Source of the DNA: Muribaculaceae bacterium
GTDB taxonomy: Bacteria > Bacteroidota > Bacteroidia > Bacteroidales > Muribaculaceae
NCBI GenBank assembly: GCA_017624155.1
Contig: JAGANS010000005.1
Coordinates: 1 to 64,000, forward strand
Length of the DNA stretch: 64,000 nucleotides
Direction of reading: 5' to 3'
Notes under the pieces: generated by a model
The model's input: the letters and a program-made list of their open reading frames with translations, nothing else
The model's database searches: none
What the model was told of the DNA's origin: nothing
Position numbers and translations under genes: made by a program
In this document: in pieces, positions 8,163 to 16,568 of the stretch
Layout: each line of letters starts with the position of its first letter
How positions within the stretch are numbered: position 1 is the stretch's first letter

Positions 8163-11100
8163 ATGATTACCTTCTTCAAGAAAGACAGCCGTACGGTTTT
8201 TCTTGTGCAGTCGAAGCATGAATTGTCTGTGCAGGATAACGAACGGCTGTCGTGGCTTCTGCAAGGCGCACAGCCTTTGTCTTCAAAAATGCTAAAGGGA
8301 CGTTTCGTCGGTCCCCGCAAGGAGATGATTACTCCCTGGAGTACAAATGCCGTTGAGATAGCTCAGAATATGGGCCTCGGCGGCATTGAACGTATTGAGG
8401 AATTCAACCGTGTCCCTGCGGATGGCGAACCTCAGTATGATCCCATGCTGCAGCGCGTTTACGATGACCTCAAGGCAAGCGTTTTTGAGATAAAAGATGC
8501 TCCTGCCGGAATCGTCTATATTGATGATATATCGGCATATAACAAGAGTGAAGGCCTTGCATTGTCGCCTGATGAAGAAGATTATCTGCGCAAACTTTCC
8601 GAAAGGCTCGGCCGACCACTCACTGATAGTGAAGTATTTGGTTTCTCGCAGGTAAACTCAGAGCATTGCCGTCATAAGATATTCAACGGTACATTTGTGA
8701 TAGATGGTGAGGAGATGCCTTCATCGCTTTTCGGGCTTATTAAGAAGACCTCAAAAGAGAATCCAAATGGCCTTGTGTCGGCTTATCGGGACAATGTAGC
8801 CTTTGTAAAGGGCCCTCAGATCGATCAATTTTATCCTGTAAATCCTGACCGGCCCGATTATTTTGAGGAGCGTCCTGTAAAAACTGTTATCTCTCTTAAG
8901 GCTGAGACGCATAATTTCCCTACTACCGTGGAACCTTTCAACGGAGCAGCTACCGGTTCGGGCGGTGAGATTCGCGACCGTCTCGGTGGCGGCAGGGCTT
9001 CCCTACCCCTTGCCGGCACGGCTGTGTACATGACGTCATATCCCCGTCTGTCGCCCGACATGAAATGGGAACTTATGATGAATCCGCGTGTGTGGCTGTA
9101 TCAGACTCCTGCCGAGATTCTTATAAAGGCATCCAATGGCGCCTCTGACTTCGGCAACAAGTTCGGTCAGCCCCTTATCTGCGGCTCGGTGCTCACATTC
9201 GAGCATAGCGAGGACGGTCGTCGCTACGGATATGACAAGGTGATAATGCTTGCCGGTGGTGTCGGATATGCTGATGCGAAGGATGCCCAGAAAGGCGAAC
9301 CGAAACCGGGTCAGAAAGTGGTAGTATCGGGCGGTGACAATTATCGCATCGGTATGGGCGGCGGCGCGGTATCGTCAGTGAATACGGGCTCGTATGCCAA
9401 TGCTATCGAACTCAACGCCGTACAGCGAGCCAATCCCGAGATGCAGAAGCGAGTGTCGAATGTAATCCGTGTCCTTGCCGAGTCGCCTGTCAATCCCATC
9501 GTGTCGATTCACGACCATGGCGCAGGCGGCCATCTTAATGCTCTTTCAGAACTTGTCGAGGCCACCGGCGGCCATATAGATATGTCGGCTCTGCCGGTCG
9601 GAGACCCCACCCTGTCGGCCAAGGAAATCATCGGCAACGAGAGTCAGGAGCGTATGGGCTTTGTGATCAACGCCGAGGATATACCTCTTGTGGAGCGCAT
9701 CGCACAGCGTGAGCGTGCTCCTATGTATGTTGTGGGTGAAACTACCGGCGACCATCGTTTCGTATTCGAGCAGGCCGACGGTGTTAAGCCCATCGATCTG
9801 GAGATGGCCGATATGTTTGGTAACTCTCCGAAGACCGTGATGACGGATCATACGGTCGAGCGTCGCTATGCTGAGCCCGAGGTCAGCGACGATAAGCTTG
9901 ATGAATATCTCCACGATGTGCTGTCGCTCGAGGCCGTGGCATGCAAGGACTGGCTTACCAACAAGGTTGACCGCTCAGTCACGGGCAAAGTGGCCCGACA
10001 GCAGTGTCAGGGCGAGCTTCAGCTTCCGCTCAGCGACTGTGGTGTTGTCGCTCTCGATTATCGCGGTCGCAAGGGTATCGCAACTTCCATCGGTCATGCA
10101 CCGCAGGCTGCTCTTGCCGATTCTGCTGCGGGCAGTGTGCTTGCCATTGCCGAGTCGCTCACCAACATCGTCGGCGCCAATCTTGCCAAAGGTCTCAAGA
10201 GCGTATCGCTCAGCGCCAACTGGATGTGGCCCTGCCGTAATGACGGCGAAGATGCTGCGCTATATAAGGCTGTCAAGGCCTGCTCAGACTTTGCCTGCAG
10301 CCTCGGAATCAATATTCCGACAGGCAAGGATTCTCTGTCAATGACCCAAAAGTATGCCGACGGCAATGTACTGGCTCCGGGTACTGTAATAATATCGGCT
10401 GCAGGTGAGGTAGCGAACCTGCGTCGTACGGTTTCGCCCGTGCTTGTCAATACAGCCAATTCCACATTATATTATATAGACTTCTCGTCCGATGCTCTGC
10501 GCTTGGGTGGCTCTGCCTTGTCGCAGACTCTCGGCAAGGTAGGCTCGGATGTACCGACTGTCAAGGATGCCGCCAAGTTTGTCAAGGCATTCGAGACGGT
10601 GCAGAAGCTCGTTCGCAACCGCAAGCTGCTTGCCATGCACGATGTCAGCGCCGGTGGTCTTGTCACTACCTTGCTCGAAATGCTTTTCTCCAATACACGT
10701 GGAGGCCTCAAGGTTTACACCGACGGCTTCCATGCATACGGCGAGGATGACCTTGTGAAGATTCTTTTTGCCGAGAATCCTGCCGTGGTCATTCAGGTTG
10801 CTGACTCTGCCAAAGAATCTGTCGAGGCCATGCTTGATGAGGCCGGGCTGAAATACTTCCCTGTTGCCTGTCCTGCACCCGAGCGTGTGATAATGCTTAC
10901 TCACAATGGCCGCGAACGCCTTATTGGTGTAGATGCTCTGCGCGACGTATGGTATCGTCCGTCATACATGCTTGATGTCCTGCAGAGCGGCGAAGAGTGC
11001 GCTGCGCAGCGTTATGCCAACTATAAGGCTCAGCCTCTCAGATATGCTATTCCGGCCTCATTCAAAGGTACATTCGATGCTCTTGGAGTGACAGAGGGAC

Positions 11101-11876
11101 GCAAAGAACGCTCAGGTGTGCGTGCCGCCATAATCCGCGAGAAAGGTGTGAACGGTGACCGCGAGATGGCCTACTCGCTGTTCCTGGCCGGATTTGATGT
11201 TAAGGATGTTCATATGACCGACCTTATGTCGGGGCGTGAAACTCTCGATGATGTGAACATGATCGTGTTCTGCGGAGGTTTCTCCAACAGTGACGTGCTT
11301 GGATCGGCCAAGGGCTGGGCGAGCGGCTTCCTGTGGAACGACAAGGCCCGTGCCACCCTTGACCGCTTCTATCAGCGCACGGATACACTGAGCCTCGGTA
11401 TCTGCAACGGTTGCCAGCTGATGATCGAACTCGGACTCATCAAGTCGAACCGCGAGGGAGCCAAGCCAATTAAAATGCAGCACAACCGCTCGCATAAGTT
11501 CGAGTCGAACTTCCTCGGCCTCACCATCCCCAAGAATCCCAGCGTGATGCTCGGCGACCTTGAAGGAATGCGCCTCGGCATCTGGGTAGCGCACGGCGAA
11601 GGCCGCTTCGAACTGCCCGGTGCCCTTGCCGACTACAACGTGGTTGCCAAGTATTCATACAATGCTTATCCGGCCAACCCTAACGGCTCGGTTGGCGCAG
11701 TGGCCGGTGTATGCTCGGCTGACGGACGCCATCTGGCCATGATGCCCCACCTGGAGCGCGCTATCTTCCCGTGGCAGTGCGGTTATTACCCGCGCACACG
11801 CCGCAACGACGATGCTACTCCTTGGCTCAAGGCATTTGTCAATGCACGCCGCTGGTGCGAGGAACATAAGAAATAA
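8163..11876 (+). CDS. purL: Phosphoribosylformylglycinamidine synthase, single-chain PurL
   Basis: This enzyme makes formylglycinamidine ribonucleotide from FGAR, glutamine and ATP (step 4 of purine synthesis). It is the large single-chain form, 1237 residues, combining an N-terminal PurS-like part, two AIRS-type synthase halves and a C-terminal glutaminase. Visible signs are HNFPTTVEPF and GAATGSGGEIRDRLGGGR in the ATP/FGAR region, DVSAGGL in the second half, and the amidotransferase nucleophile in LGICNGCQLM at about 1081. The reading frame extends upstream to a TTG at 8103, but that lies inside the promoter. The ATG at 8163 gives the family N-terminus MITFFKK and is chosen. Confidence 0.95.
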   Translation: MITFFKKDSRTVFLVQSKHELSVQDNERLSWLLQGAQPLSSKMLKGRFVGPRKEMITPWSTNAVEIAQNMGLGGIERIEEFNRVPADGEPQYDPMLQRVYDDLKASVFEIKDAPAGIVYIDDISAYNKSEGLALSPDEEDYLRKLSERLGRPLTDSEVFGFSQVNSEHCRHKIFNGTFVIDGEEMPSSLFGLIKKTSKENPNGLVSAYRDNVAFVKGPQIDQFYPVNPDRPDYFEERPVKTVISLKAETHNFPTTVEPFNGAATGSGGEIRDRLGGGRASLPLAGTAVYMTSYPRLSPDMKWELMMNPRVWLYQTPAEILIKASNGASDFGNKFGQPLICGSVLTFEHSEDGRRYGYDKVIMLAGGVGYADAKDAQKGEPKPGQKVVVSGGDNYRIGMGGGAVSSVNTGSYANAIELNAVQRANPEMQKRVSNVIRVLAESPVNPIVSIHDHGAGGHLNALSELVEATGGHIDMSALPVGDPTLSAKEIIGNESQERMGFVINAEDIPLVERIAQRERAPMYVVGETTGDHRFVFEQADGVKPIDLEMADMFGNSPKTVMTDHTVERRYAEPEVSDDKLDEYLHDVLSLEAVACKDWLTNKVDRSVTGKVARQQCQGELQLPLSDCGVVALDYRGRKGIATSIGHAPQAALADSAAGSVLAIAESLTNIVGANLAKGLKSVSLSANWMWPCRNDGEDAALYKAVKACSDFACSLGINIPTGKDSLSMTQKYADGNVLAPGTVIISAAGEVANLRRTVSPVLVNTANSTLYYIDFSSDALRLGGSALSQTLGKVGSDVPTVKDAAKFVKAFETVQKLVRNRKLLAMHDVSAGGLVTTLLEMLFSNTRGGLKVYTDGFHAYGEDDLVKILFAENPAVVIQVADSAKESVEAMLDEAGLKYFPVACPAPERVIMLTHNGRERLIGVDALRDVWYRPSYMLDVLQSGEECAAQRYANYKAQPLRYAIPASFKGTFDALGVTEGRKERSGVRAAIIREKGVNGDREMAYSLFLAGFDVKDVHMTDLMSGRETLDDVNMIVFCGGFSNSDVLGSAKGWASGFLWNDKARATLDRFYQRTDTLSLGICNGCQLMIELGLIKSNREGAKPIKMQHNRSHKFESNFLGLTIPKNPSVMLGDLEGMRLGIWVAHGEGRFELPGALADYNVVAKYSYNAYPANPNGSVGAVAGVCSADGRHLAMMPHLERAIFPWQCGYYPRTRRNDDATPWLKAFVNARRWCEEHKK

Positions 11877-11881
11877 TTAAT

Positions 11882-11917
11882 ACAGACACGCGGCCGGTCA
11901 TAAAGCCGCGTGTCTGT
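11882..11917 (+). terminator. Terminator-like hairpin after purL
   Basis: ACAGACACGCGGC at 11882-11894 pairs perfectly with GCCGCGTGTCTGT at 11905-11917 (13 bp, 10-base loop). It starts 6 bases after the purL stop. The trailing T run is short (CTTAT), so strength is uncertain. Confidence 0.65.
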
Positions 11918-11933
11918 CTTATCCGGATGATTT

Positions 11934-12362
11934 ATGGAACATAACGAGATTATCGATATATTGCAACGTACGGGCTGCTCGTGTGTAATAGCCATCGGCG
12001 ACAGTATCAGGCTGTGCCATCGTCGCGGTGTTGTCGATCTCTTGGAAATCGTTCGTCACGAGCCGGATGTATTAAATGGATCTTTTATTGCCGATAAGGT
12101 GGTTGGCAAAGGTGCAGCGGCGCTGATGGTGCTTGGACAAGTAAGAGAAGTTTATGCAGAAGTAATCAGCGAACCGGCCATCAGCATGCTACGCGAAGCC
12201 GGAATCTCTGTCGGATATGCGAAACTTGTGCCGGGTATTATCAACAGAAGCGGGTCGGGGCCCTGTCCTGTCGAGGCGCTATGTGCATCATGCGCCACGG
12301 CGGCCCAATGTCTGCCTCTTATCGAGAATTTTGTCGACAGAATAATTTCTAACAACAATTAG
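11934..12362 (+). CDS. DUF1893 family protein (deaminase-like fold)
   Basis: A 142-residue cytoplasmic protein recognised as DUF1893, a family whose structural member (TM1506) has a cytidine-deaminase-like fold without an established reaction. The central part runs through GSFIADKVVGKGAAALMVLG, the family core. Several Cys lie near the C-terminus in CPVEALCASCATAAQCLP, which could hold a metal, although the classic deaminase HAE motif is not seen. It is 4 bases upstream of an ECF transporter S component, so the two are surely co-transcribed and may act on the same small molecule. The function is unknown. Confidence 0.75.
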   Translation: MEHNEIIDILQRTGCSCVIAIGDSIRLCHRRGVVDLLEIVRHEPDVLNGSFIADKVVGKGAAALMVLGQVREVYAEVISEPAISMLREAGISVGYAKLVPGIINRSGSGPCPVEALCASCATAAQCLPLIENFVDRIISNNN

Positions 12363-12366
12363 GATC

Positions 12367-12879
12367 ATGCAAACAAATATTATCACTCGCGAAGGGTTAT
12401 CGTTCCGCAGTACCCGAACCTATGTGTTCGCCGCCATGTTTGTACTCGGTAATGTGGTGTTGCCACAGTTGTGCCATCTCATGCCTCATGGCGGAGTCAC
12501 ATGGTTGCCCATATATTTCTTCACGCTCGTAGGTGCATATGCCTGCGGGATACATGTCGGACTTATTACGGCATTGTTGTCACCTGCGGTAAATGCCCTG
12601 TTCTTCGAAATGCCGGCTATAGCGGTGCTTCCGGCTATACTGCTAAAGTCAGTCCTGCTGGCGGTCGCTGCTGCCTATGCCGCGTCACGTCCCGGGCGCG
12701 TCAGTTTGTATCGTCTTGCGGCTGTCGTGCTTGTTTATCAGGCCTTCGGCACCCTCGGTGAGTGGGCCATCAGCGGAAGCCTTGCCGTTGCGTGTCAGGA
12801 CATCCGTATCGGCATTCCCGGAATATTGATGCAGATATTCGGCGGCATGGCCGTGTTGCGCTGTATCCTGCACCGTTAA
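12367..12879 (+). CDS. ECF transporter S component (substrate-binding membrane subunit)
   Basis: A 170-residue hydrophobic protein with about five or six membrane segments and little soluble sequence, in the size range of ECF S components. These bind a vitamin or similar small molecule and dock on a shared energizing module. The pattern of short loops, Gly/Pro-rich helix ends (GVTWLPIYFFTLVGAYACG) and a final cytoplasmic Arg fits the family. The ATPases and T component are not in the window, so it probably uses a module encoded elsewhere. The substrate is not readable. No riboswitch was recognised upstream of the pair. It overlaps the convergent gene's end by 4 bases. Confidence 0.7.
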   Translation: MQTNIITREGLSFRSTRTYVFAAMFVLGNVVLPQLCHLMPHGGVTWLPIYFFTLVGAYACGIHVGLITALLSPAVNALFFEMPAIAVLPAILLKSVLLAVAAAYAASRPGRVSLYRLAAVVLVYQAFGTLGEWAISGSLAVACQDIRIGIPGILMQIFGGMAVLRCILHR

Positions 12880-13697
12880 TATCCATACATTTCGCTATGT
12901 TTCATTACAGGAGGGCCTATAGTGGGATTACCGGCCCCTCCGAACTTGTTGTGGCGGTTCCAGTACAGCAGATTGTATAGAATACCACCGACATCAACAC
13001 CTATCACATCGCGTTTGTTAAGGCGTATATAAGGTATCAGCGTAGGTTGTGCATGCCAGCGGTTGGTAGCCATATCGCGTTCGACTCGGCCGCCGGCCTT
13101 GATACCGAAACGGTCGCTTATGCGCCAGTCGACATATCCGCCTATGGCAGTGGCGGCAGCGAATCCTCTCATTGCAGGGCTCATCAGCCCCGGATTGCTG
13201 TACAGGCTGCCGTATAGTGTGACGCCTACCCGTTTGCTGATATCATAGCTGAGCGATACCCCTACCCCCGTCTGTCTGTATAATGATGCGAAAGATCCAT
13301 ATTTCAAAGCTTCGGCATAGGCTGTGAATGAAAAATTACCTAATTGCTGACCAATTTCGATACTGCCTTGTTCGATGCCCATAAGTCCCGGCAAATGAAT
13401 CTGTGATACAGATCCGCCAAGTGCTCCCCCATCCCACGAGGCAATTATGCCGGGATGTATAGCCTGCGGCCGGAATACAGGTAGCTGTGTCTCATGATGA
13501 AAATCGTATGAGGCAGGCAACGTAGAAAAAATAGAAGTTGTAGGAAATTTCCAAAACGATGCCGGCACTTCGATGCTGTCTTTGACTGATGGAATGTCGC
13601 CCGGCATCCTGATGTCATCGGGAATACTGTCCCGGGTGTCGGCAACGGCGCTCAACGCCGATATTGCTACAATAAGAGTTGTGTATATGCGCTTCAT
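12876..13697 (-). CDS. Predicted outer-membrane beta-barrel protein, unrecognised family
   Basis: 273 residues. A signal peptide (MKRIYTTLIVAISALSAV, cleavage near AVA-D) is followed by an acidic linker and then alternating amphipathic strands of 8-12 residues with many Gly and aromatic residues (GVSLSYDISKRVGVTLYGS, YVDWRISDRFGIKAGGRVER). This resembles a small outer-membrane barrel. No named domain was recognised. Two ATGs are possible, at 13703 and 13697. The second makes an ATGA overlap with the preceding lipoprotein stop (13694-13696) and is chosen. It probably forms a two-gene operon with that lipoprotein. Confidence 0.65.
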   Translation of the reverse strand: MKRIYTTLIVAISALSAVADTRDSIPDDIRMPGDIPSVKDSIEVPASFWKFPTTSIFSTLPASYDFHHETQLPVFRPQAIHPGIIASWDGGALGGSVSQIHLPGLMGIEQGSIEIGQQLGNFSFTAYAEALKYGSFASLYRQTGVGVSLSYDISKRVGVTLYGSLYSNPGLMSPAMRGFAAATAIGGYVDWRISDRFGIKAGGRVERDMATNRWHAQPTLIPYIRLNKRDVIGVDVGGILYNLLYWNRHNKFGGAGNPTIGPPVMKHSEMYGY

Positions 13698-13867
13698 TGC
13701 CATGAATGTGTGTATACCGGTGTATAATCATCTTCATTATCGACTATGGTGGCCGAGTAATTGTCGTGATGTCTGACGCTTACAGAAACGGACTTTTTAA
13801 GACCGCATCCGCTGCACAAGATGCAGACGAAGACAACGAAAAGGGAGTACCGTAGATATTTTTTCAT
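13694..13867 (-). CDS. Small lipoprotein, 57 residues
   Basis: The protein starts MKKYLRYSLFVVFVCILCSG and has a lipobox with acceptor Cys in CSGCGLKKS, so a mature protein of only about 36 residues would be tethered to a membrane. The frame is open further upstream, but the first Lys-rich start with a proper signal sequence is at 13867. The stop overlaps the start of the downstream outer-membrane gene. A TAATTTTG -7-like element lies at 13905-13898. No family was recognised. It may assist the barrel protein, as tiny lipoproteins often do; this is inference from coupling only. Confidence 0.6.
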   Translation of the reverse strand: MKKYLRYSLFVVFVCILCSGCGLKKSVSVSVRHHDNYSATIVDNEDDYTPVYTHSWQ

Positions 13868-13897
13868 GACGGAGAGCCTTTTAAGATATTGTTTCTG

Positions 13898-13905
13898 CAA
13901 AATTA
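13898..13905 (-). promoter_or_regulatory. Possible -7 element for the small lipoprotein gene
   Basis: TAATTTTG on the minus strand, about 30 bases before the lipoprotein start. No clear -33 box is seen 20 bases further upstream, so support is partial. Confidence 0.4.
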
Positions 13906-13980
13906 GCGCTTTACAAGTGTCCGTCATAATTTTTTGTCTTATTTAGTCTTAAATGTTTTATAATTCCGGCAGGAGTTGCT

Positions 13981-13988
13981 TATCTTTG
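13981..13988 (+). promoter_or_regulatory. Possible -7 element immediately before the sensor kinase
   Basis: TATCTTTG ends only 5 bases before the kinase ATG at 13993. No TTG is found at the -33 position. If used, the transcript would be almost leaderless. Confidence 0.4.
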
Positions 13989-13992
13989 TGTC

Positions 13993-15393
13993 ATGAAAAG
14001 ATTCCGAGCAGCAAGTATCACCTTTATATCCGTTATCTCTGTGATATTCGGCTGCAATATATATTTTCTTGTAAACCTGTATAATTCTATACGTGCTGAT
14101 GTAGAGCGGGAGGTAATGGCCGCCTTTGCTATAGCCGATGTGGATGATCTGTGGGCAAGAGCCGAGGCTGCCCGGCAGGCCCACATCAAGGCGGGACAGG
14201 AATTGCATCGCGGTGAAATCTCGGCGGCCAAGGATACTGAACATGGTGAACTTGTCACATCGACACATATGCCGGGCGGAACCGAGGTAAGCGAGAGGCA
14301 TAGCCTTGATGGCTCATCATCGTTTACGAGCGATCTGCTCGCATCAATAAGCCGGCAGTTCCATTCTGTGATGGATCCTTATGTTCCATATAATCTGCCC
14401 CAACTCGACAGCCTGTTTATGCTTCGGCTGGCTGAGCGAGGAATTAATGTGGATGAAATCGCAGTTGAGGTGGTTGACAGCCTCGGCACCATAGTTGTGT
14501 CCAATCCACGCGCCCGTTCCATGCATCACAGCGATACGTTTATGTTGCCGCTGGGAGTAAGCGGTTATGAATATCGGGCGCTGATTACCCCCTTGACATG
14601 GCATATAGCCCGGCAGATGGCAGGTGTAGGCATTACTCTGCTGCTATTGGGGCTGGCCTTCACCGCCGCATTCACCTATTTGATTCATACCGTAAATCAA
14701 ATGCGTGACATAGAGCGGATGAAGGATGATCTTGTGAACAATATGACACATGAACTTAAGACGCCGATAGCCATAGCCTATTCGGCCAATGACGCACTAC
14801 TGAATTTTGATACGGCTGCCGATCCGGTCCGGCGCGCCTCATATCTCGGCATAGCCAACCGACAGCTGAAACGTCTCGGGGCTCTTGTTGAAAGTATATT
14901 GGCCATGAGTATGGAACGTCGCAATTCATTGGTGATGAAGATGGAAAATATCGACCTCATCCCGTTTGTGCGCGAGATCGCCACCGCACAGAATATGCGT
15001 AAAGAAAAGGTTATCACGATAGATGTCGATTGCCCCGAAGGCGAAGTCGTCATCGAGGCCGATAAGAATCACCTTGCCAATATAATCAATAATCTGCTCG
15101 ACAACTCCATTAAATATTCGGGGGATCGCGTATCTATAAAAGTTGTATGTACACCCGAAGGTATATCTGTATCAGATAATGGTATCGGCATTCCGGCATC
15201 TTCGATTCCTTATCTGTTCGACAGATTTTATCGCGTCCCTCAGGGTAATACACAGAATGTGCGTGGATACGGTATAGGACTGTATTATGTAAAAAGCATT
15301 ACTGACAAGTTGGGCTGGGACATCAGTGTCCGCAGCCGTCCGGGCGAAGGAACCGTATTTACCATTAAATTCAATTACCGAAATGAAAGCTAA
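13993..15393 (+). CDS. Two-component sensor histidine kinase
   Basis: 466 residues: a signal anchor at about 8-29, a periplasmic sensor region to about 205, a second membrane helix at about 211-232, then HisKA and HATPase_c domains. The phospho-acceptor is His253 in NNMTHELKTPIA. The N box (NIINNLLDNSIKY), G1 (SDNGIGIP) and G2 (GYGIGLYYV) of the ATP-binding domain are intact. The regulator gene begins inside the last 11 bases of this gene, so the pair is translationally coupled and should be cognate. The sensed signal is unknown; the periplasmic part shows no recognised domain. Confidence 0.9.
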   Translation: MKRFRAASITFISVISVIFGCNIYFLVNLYNSIRADVEREVMAAFAIADVDDLWARAEAARQAHIKAGQELHRGEISAAKDTEHGELVTSTHMPGGTEVSERHSLDGSSSFTSDLLASISRQFHSVMDPYVPYNLPQLDSLFMLRLAERGINVDEIAVEVVDSLGTIVVSNPRARSMHHSDTFMLPLGVSGYEYRALITPLTWHIARQMAGVGITLLLLGLAFTAAFTYLIHTVNQMRDIERMKDDLVNNMTHELKTPIAIAYSANDALLNFDTAADPVRRASYLGIANRQLKRLGALVESILAMSMERRNSLVMKMENIDLIPFVREIATAQNMRKEKVITIDVDCPEGEVVIEADKNHLANIINNLLDNSIKYSGDRVSIKVVCTPEGISVSDNGIGIPASSIPYLFDRFYRVPQGNTQNVRGYGIGLYYVKSITDKLGWDISVRSRPGEGTVFTIKFNYRNES

Positions 15394-16063
15394 AATTTTA
15401 TTAGTGGAAGACGAGCCCGATATGGCTATGATTGTGACCGATACCCTGCGTAGTGAAGGTTATGAGGTAATTGTCGCTGTCGACGGTGTGGATGGCCTGG
15501 ATAAATTCAAGTCCGGCGATATTGATCTTATTATAGCTGATGTAATGATGCCGAGGATGGACGGATTCTCGATGGCGAAGGAAATACGACGTATTTCGTC
15601 AAGTGTGCCGCTGTTGCTGTTGACGGCCAAGAGCACGGTAGATGACGTTGAACATGGATTTGATATCGGAGCCGATGATTATCTTCGCAAGCCGTTTGAA
15701 CTCAGAGAAGTTATAATCAGAATCAGGGCCTTGTTGCGTCGGTTTTATCTGGTTGAGCCCGAGCGCACCCGCTACAGGATAGGCCGGTATATATTTGACA
15801 CGTCAGCACAGACACTGAGTATTGACGGAAATTCAGTATTGTTATCGCATTTCGAGGCGAGTGTGCTCCAACGACTTGTAGCCGATATAGGCCAAATAGT
15901 CGAAGCCTCGGCTCTTTCTGAGGCAGTATGGGGTTGTGATGACTATTGCAAGCGAAATTCACTGCACGGTTACATCCATCGTCTGCGGGCTGCCTTGAGT
16001 CAGGATCCCAAAGTTAGAATAATCAACCGCCGGGGGTACGGATATATACTCGTAGCGGAATAA
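15383..16063 (+). CDS. OmpR/PhoB-type response regulator
   Basis: 226 residues: a receiver domain with phospho-acceptor Asp53 in LIIADVMMPRMDG, conserved Thr and Lys in LLLLTAKS and DDYLRKPF, then a winged-helix DNA-binding domain from about 125 ending RRGYGYILVAE. The frame extends to 15326, but the canonical start is MKAKILLVEDE at 15383, overlapping the kinase end by 11 bases. Target genes are unknown. The gene converges on a small minus-strand gene ending at 16075, with no obvious terminator in the 11-base gap. Confidence 0.92.
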   Translation: MKAKILLVEDEPDMAMIVTDTLRSEGYEVIVAVDGVDGLDKFKSGDIDLIIADVMMPRMDGFSMAKEIRRISSSVPLLLLTAKSTVDDVEHGFDIGADDYLRKPFELREVIIRIRALLRRFYLVEPERTRYRIGRYIFDTSAQTLSIDGNSVLLSHFEASVLQRLVADIGQIVEASALSEAVWGCDDYCKRNSLHGYIHRLRAALSQDPKVRIINRRGYGYILVAE

Positions 16064-16074
16064 CCTTCGTAAGA

Positions 16075-16290
16075 CTAAGCTCCGAGGTAGAAGTCGCGGC
16101 TTTGCGACCATCCGCGCGATGCGTTGCGTACAGTAATGGTAGCCATACCACGGCAGCCCGATGCCGCTCCGCGTACGCGGTTTATCAGTTGAGCGAGTGA
16201 AGAGATGCCGTCGCCGCTGTATTCAAACACTTGCCTGCCCATTATGCTTGCCGAAGCAAAGAGGATGTCGGTTGCTGATATTGTTGCCAT
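16075..16290 (-). CDS. Unrecognised 71-residue protein
   Basis: The protein (MATISATDILFASASIMG at its N-terminus) has no signal peptide or membrane helix. It has a central Arg/Gly/Ala-rich part and ends in SRDFYLGA. I do not recognise the family. It is kept as a real gene because a TATCTTTG -7 element lies about 36 bases upstream on its strand, it fills an otherwise empty gap, and its codon use resembles its neighbours. It is transcribed toward the response regulator. A spurious frame cannot be excluded. Confidence 0.5.
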   Translation of the reverse strand: MATISATDILFASASIMGRQVFEYSGDGISSLAQLINRVRGAASGCRGMATITVRNASRGWSQSRDFYLGA

Positions 16291-16325
16291 ATCGTTTAGA
16301 TTGAGAGAGTATTAAGATTACAATG

Positions 16326-16333
16326 CAAAGATA
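16326..16333 (-). promoter_or_regulatory. -7 element for the 71-residue gene
   Basis: TATCTTTG on the minus strand, followed by C, about 36 bases before the ATG at 16290. The -33 region has no clean TTG, so confidence is moderate. Confidence 0.45.
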
Positions 16334-16449
16334 GATAGGGCTATGTGCCGGTATAAAGCACAGGTGAGTTAATATAGATTAAATCCTGCCGCATCATGCG
16401 CTAAACTACAGTTTTGACTTGCTCAAAGATCAAATGCCGTTGTGAAAAC

Positions 16450-16480
16450 TTGTCAATGTCGCAAAAAAACGCTACCTTTG
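16450..16480 (+). promoter_or_regulatory. rplY promoter and leader
   Basis: TTG at 16450-16452, a 20-base spacer, then TACCTTTG at 16473-16480. The transcript would have a leader of about 80 bases containing a small hairpin (TCCC/GGGA near 16500-16514). No known ribosomal-protein leader was recognised. The remaining gap from 16334 to 16449 shows nothing else. Confidence 0.75.
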
Positions 16481-16568
16481 CACCGCTTTTCAGCATATAT
16501 CCCGTGTGATGGGAAATTAGGAAGCAATAAATAATCTTAATTTTGAGTAACACAACAACACAGAAACA

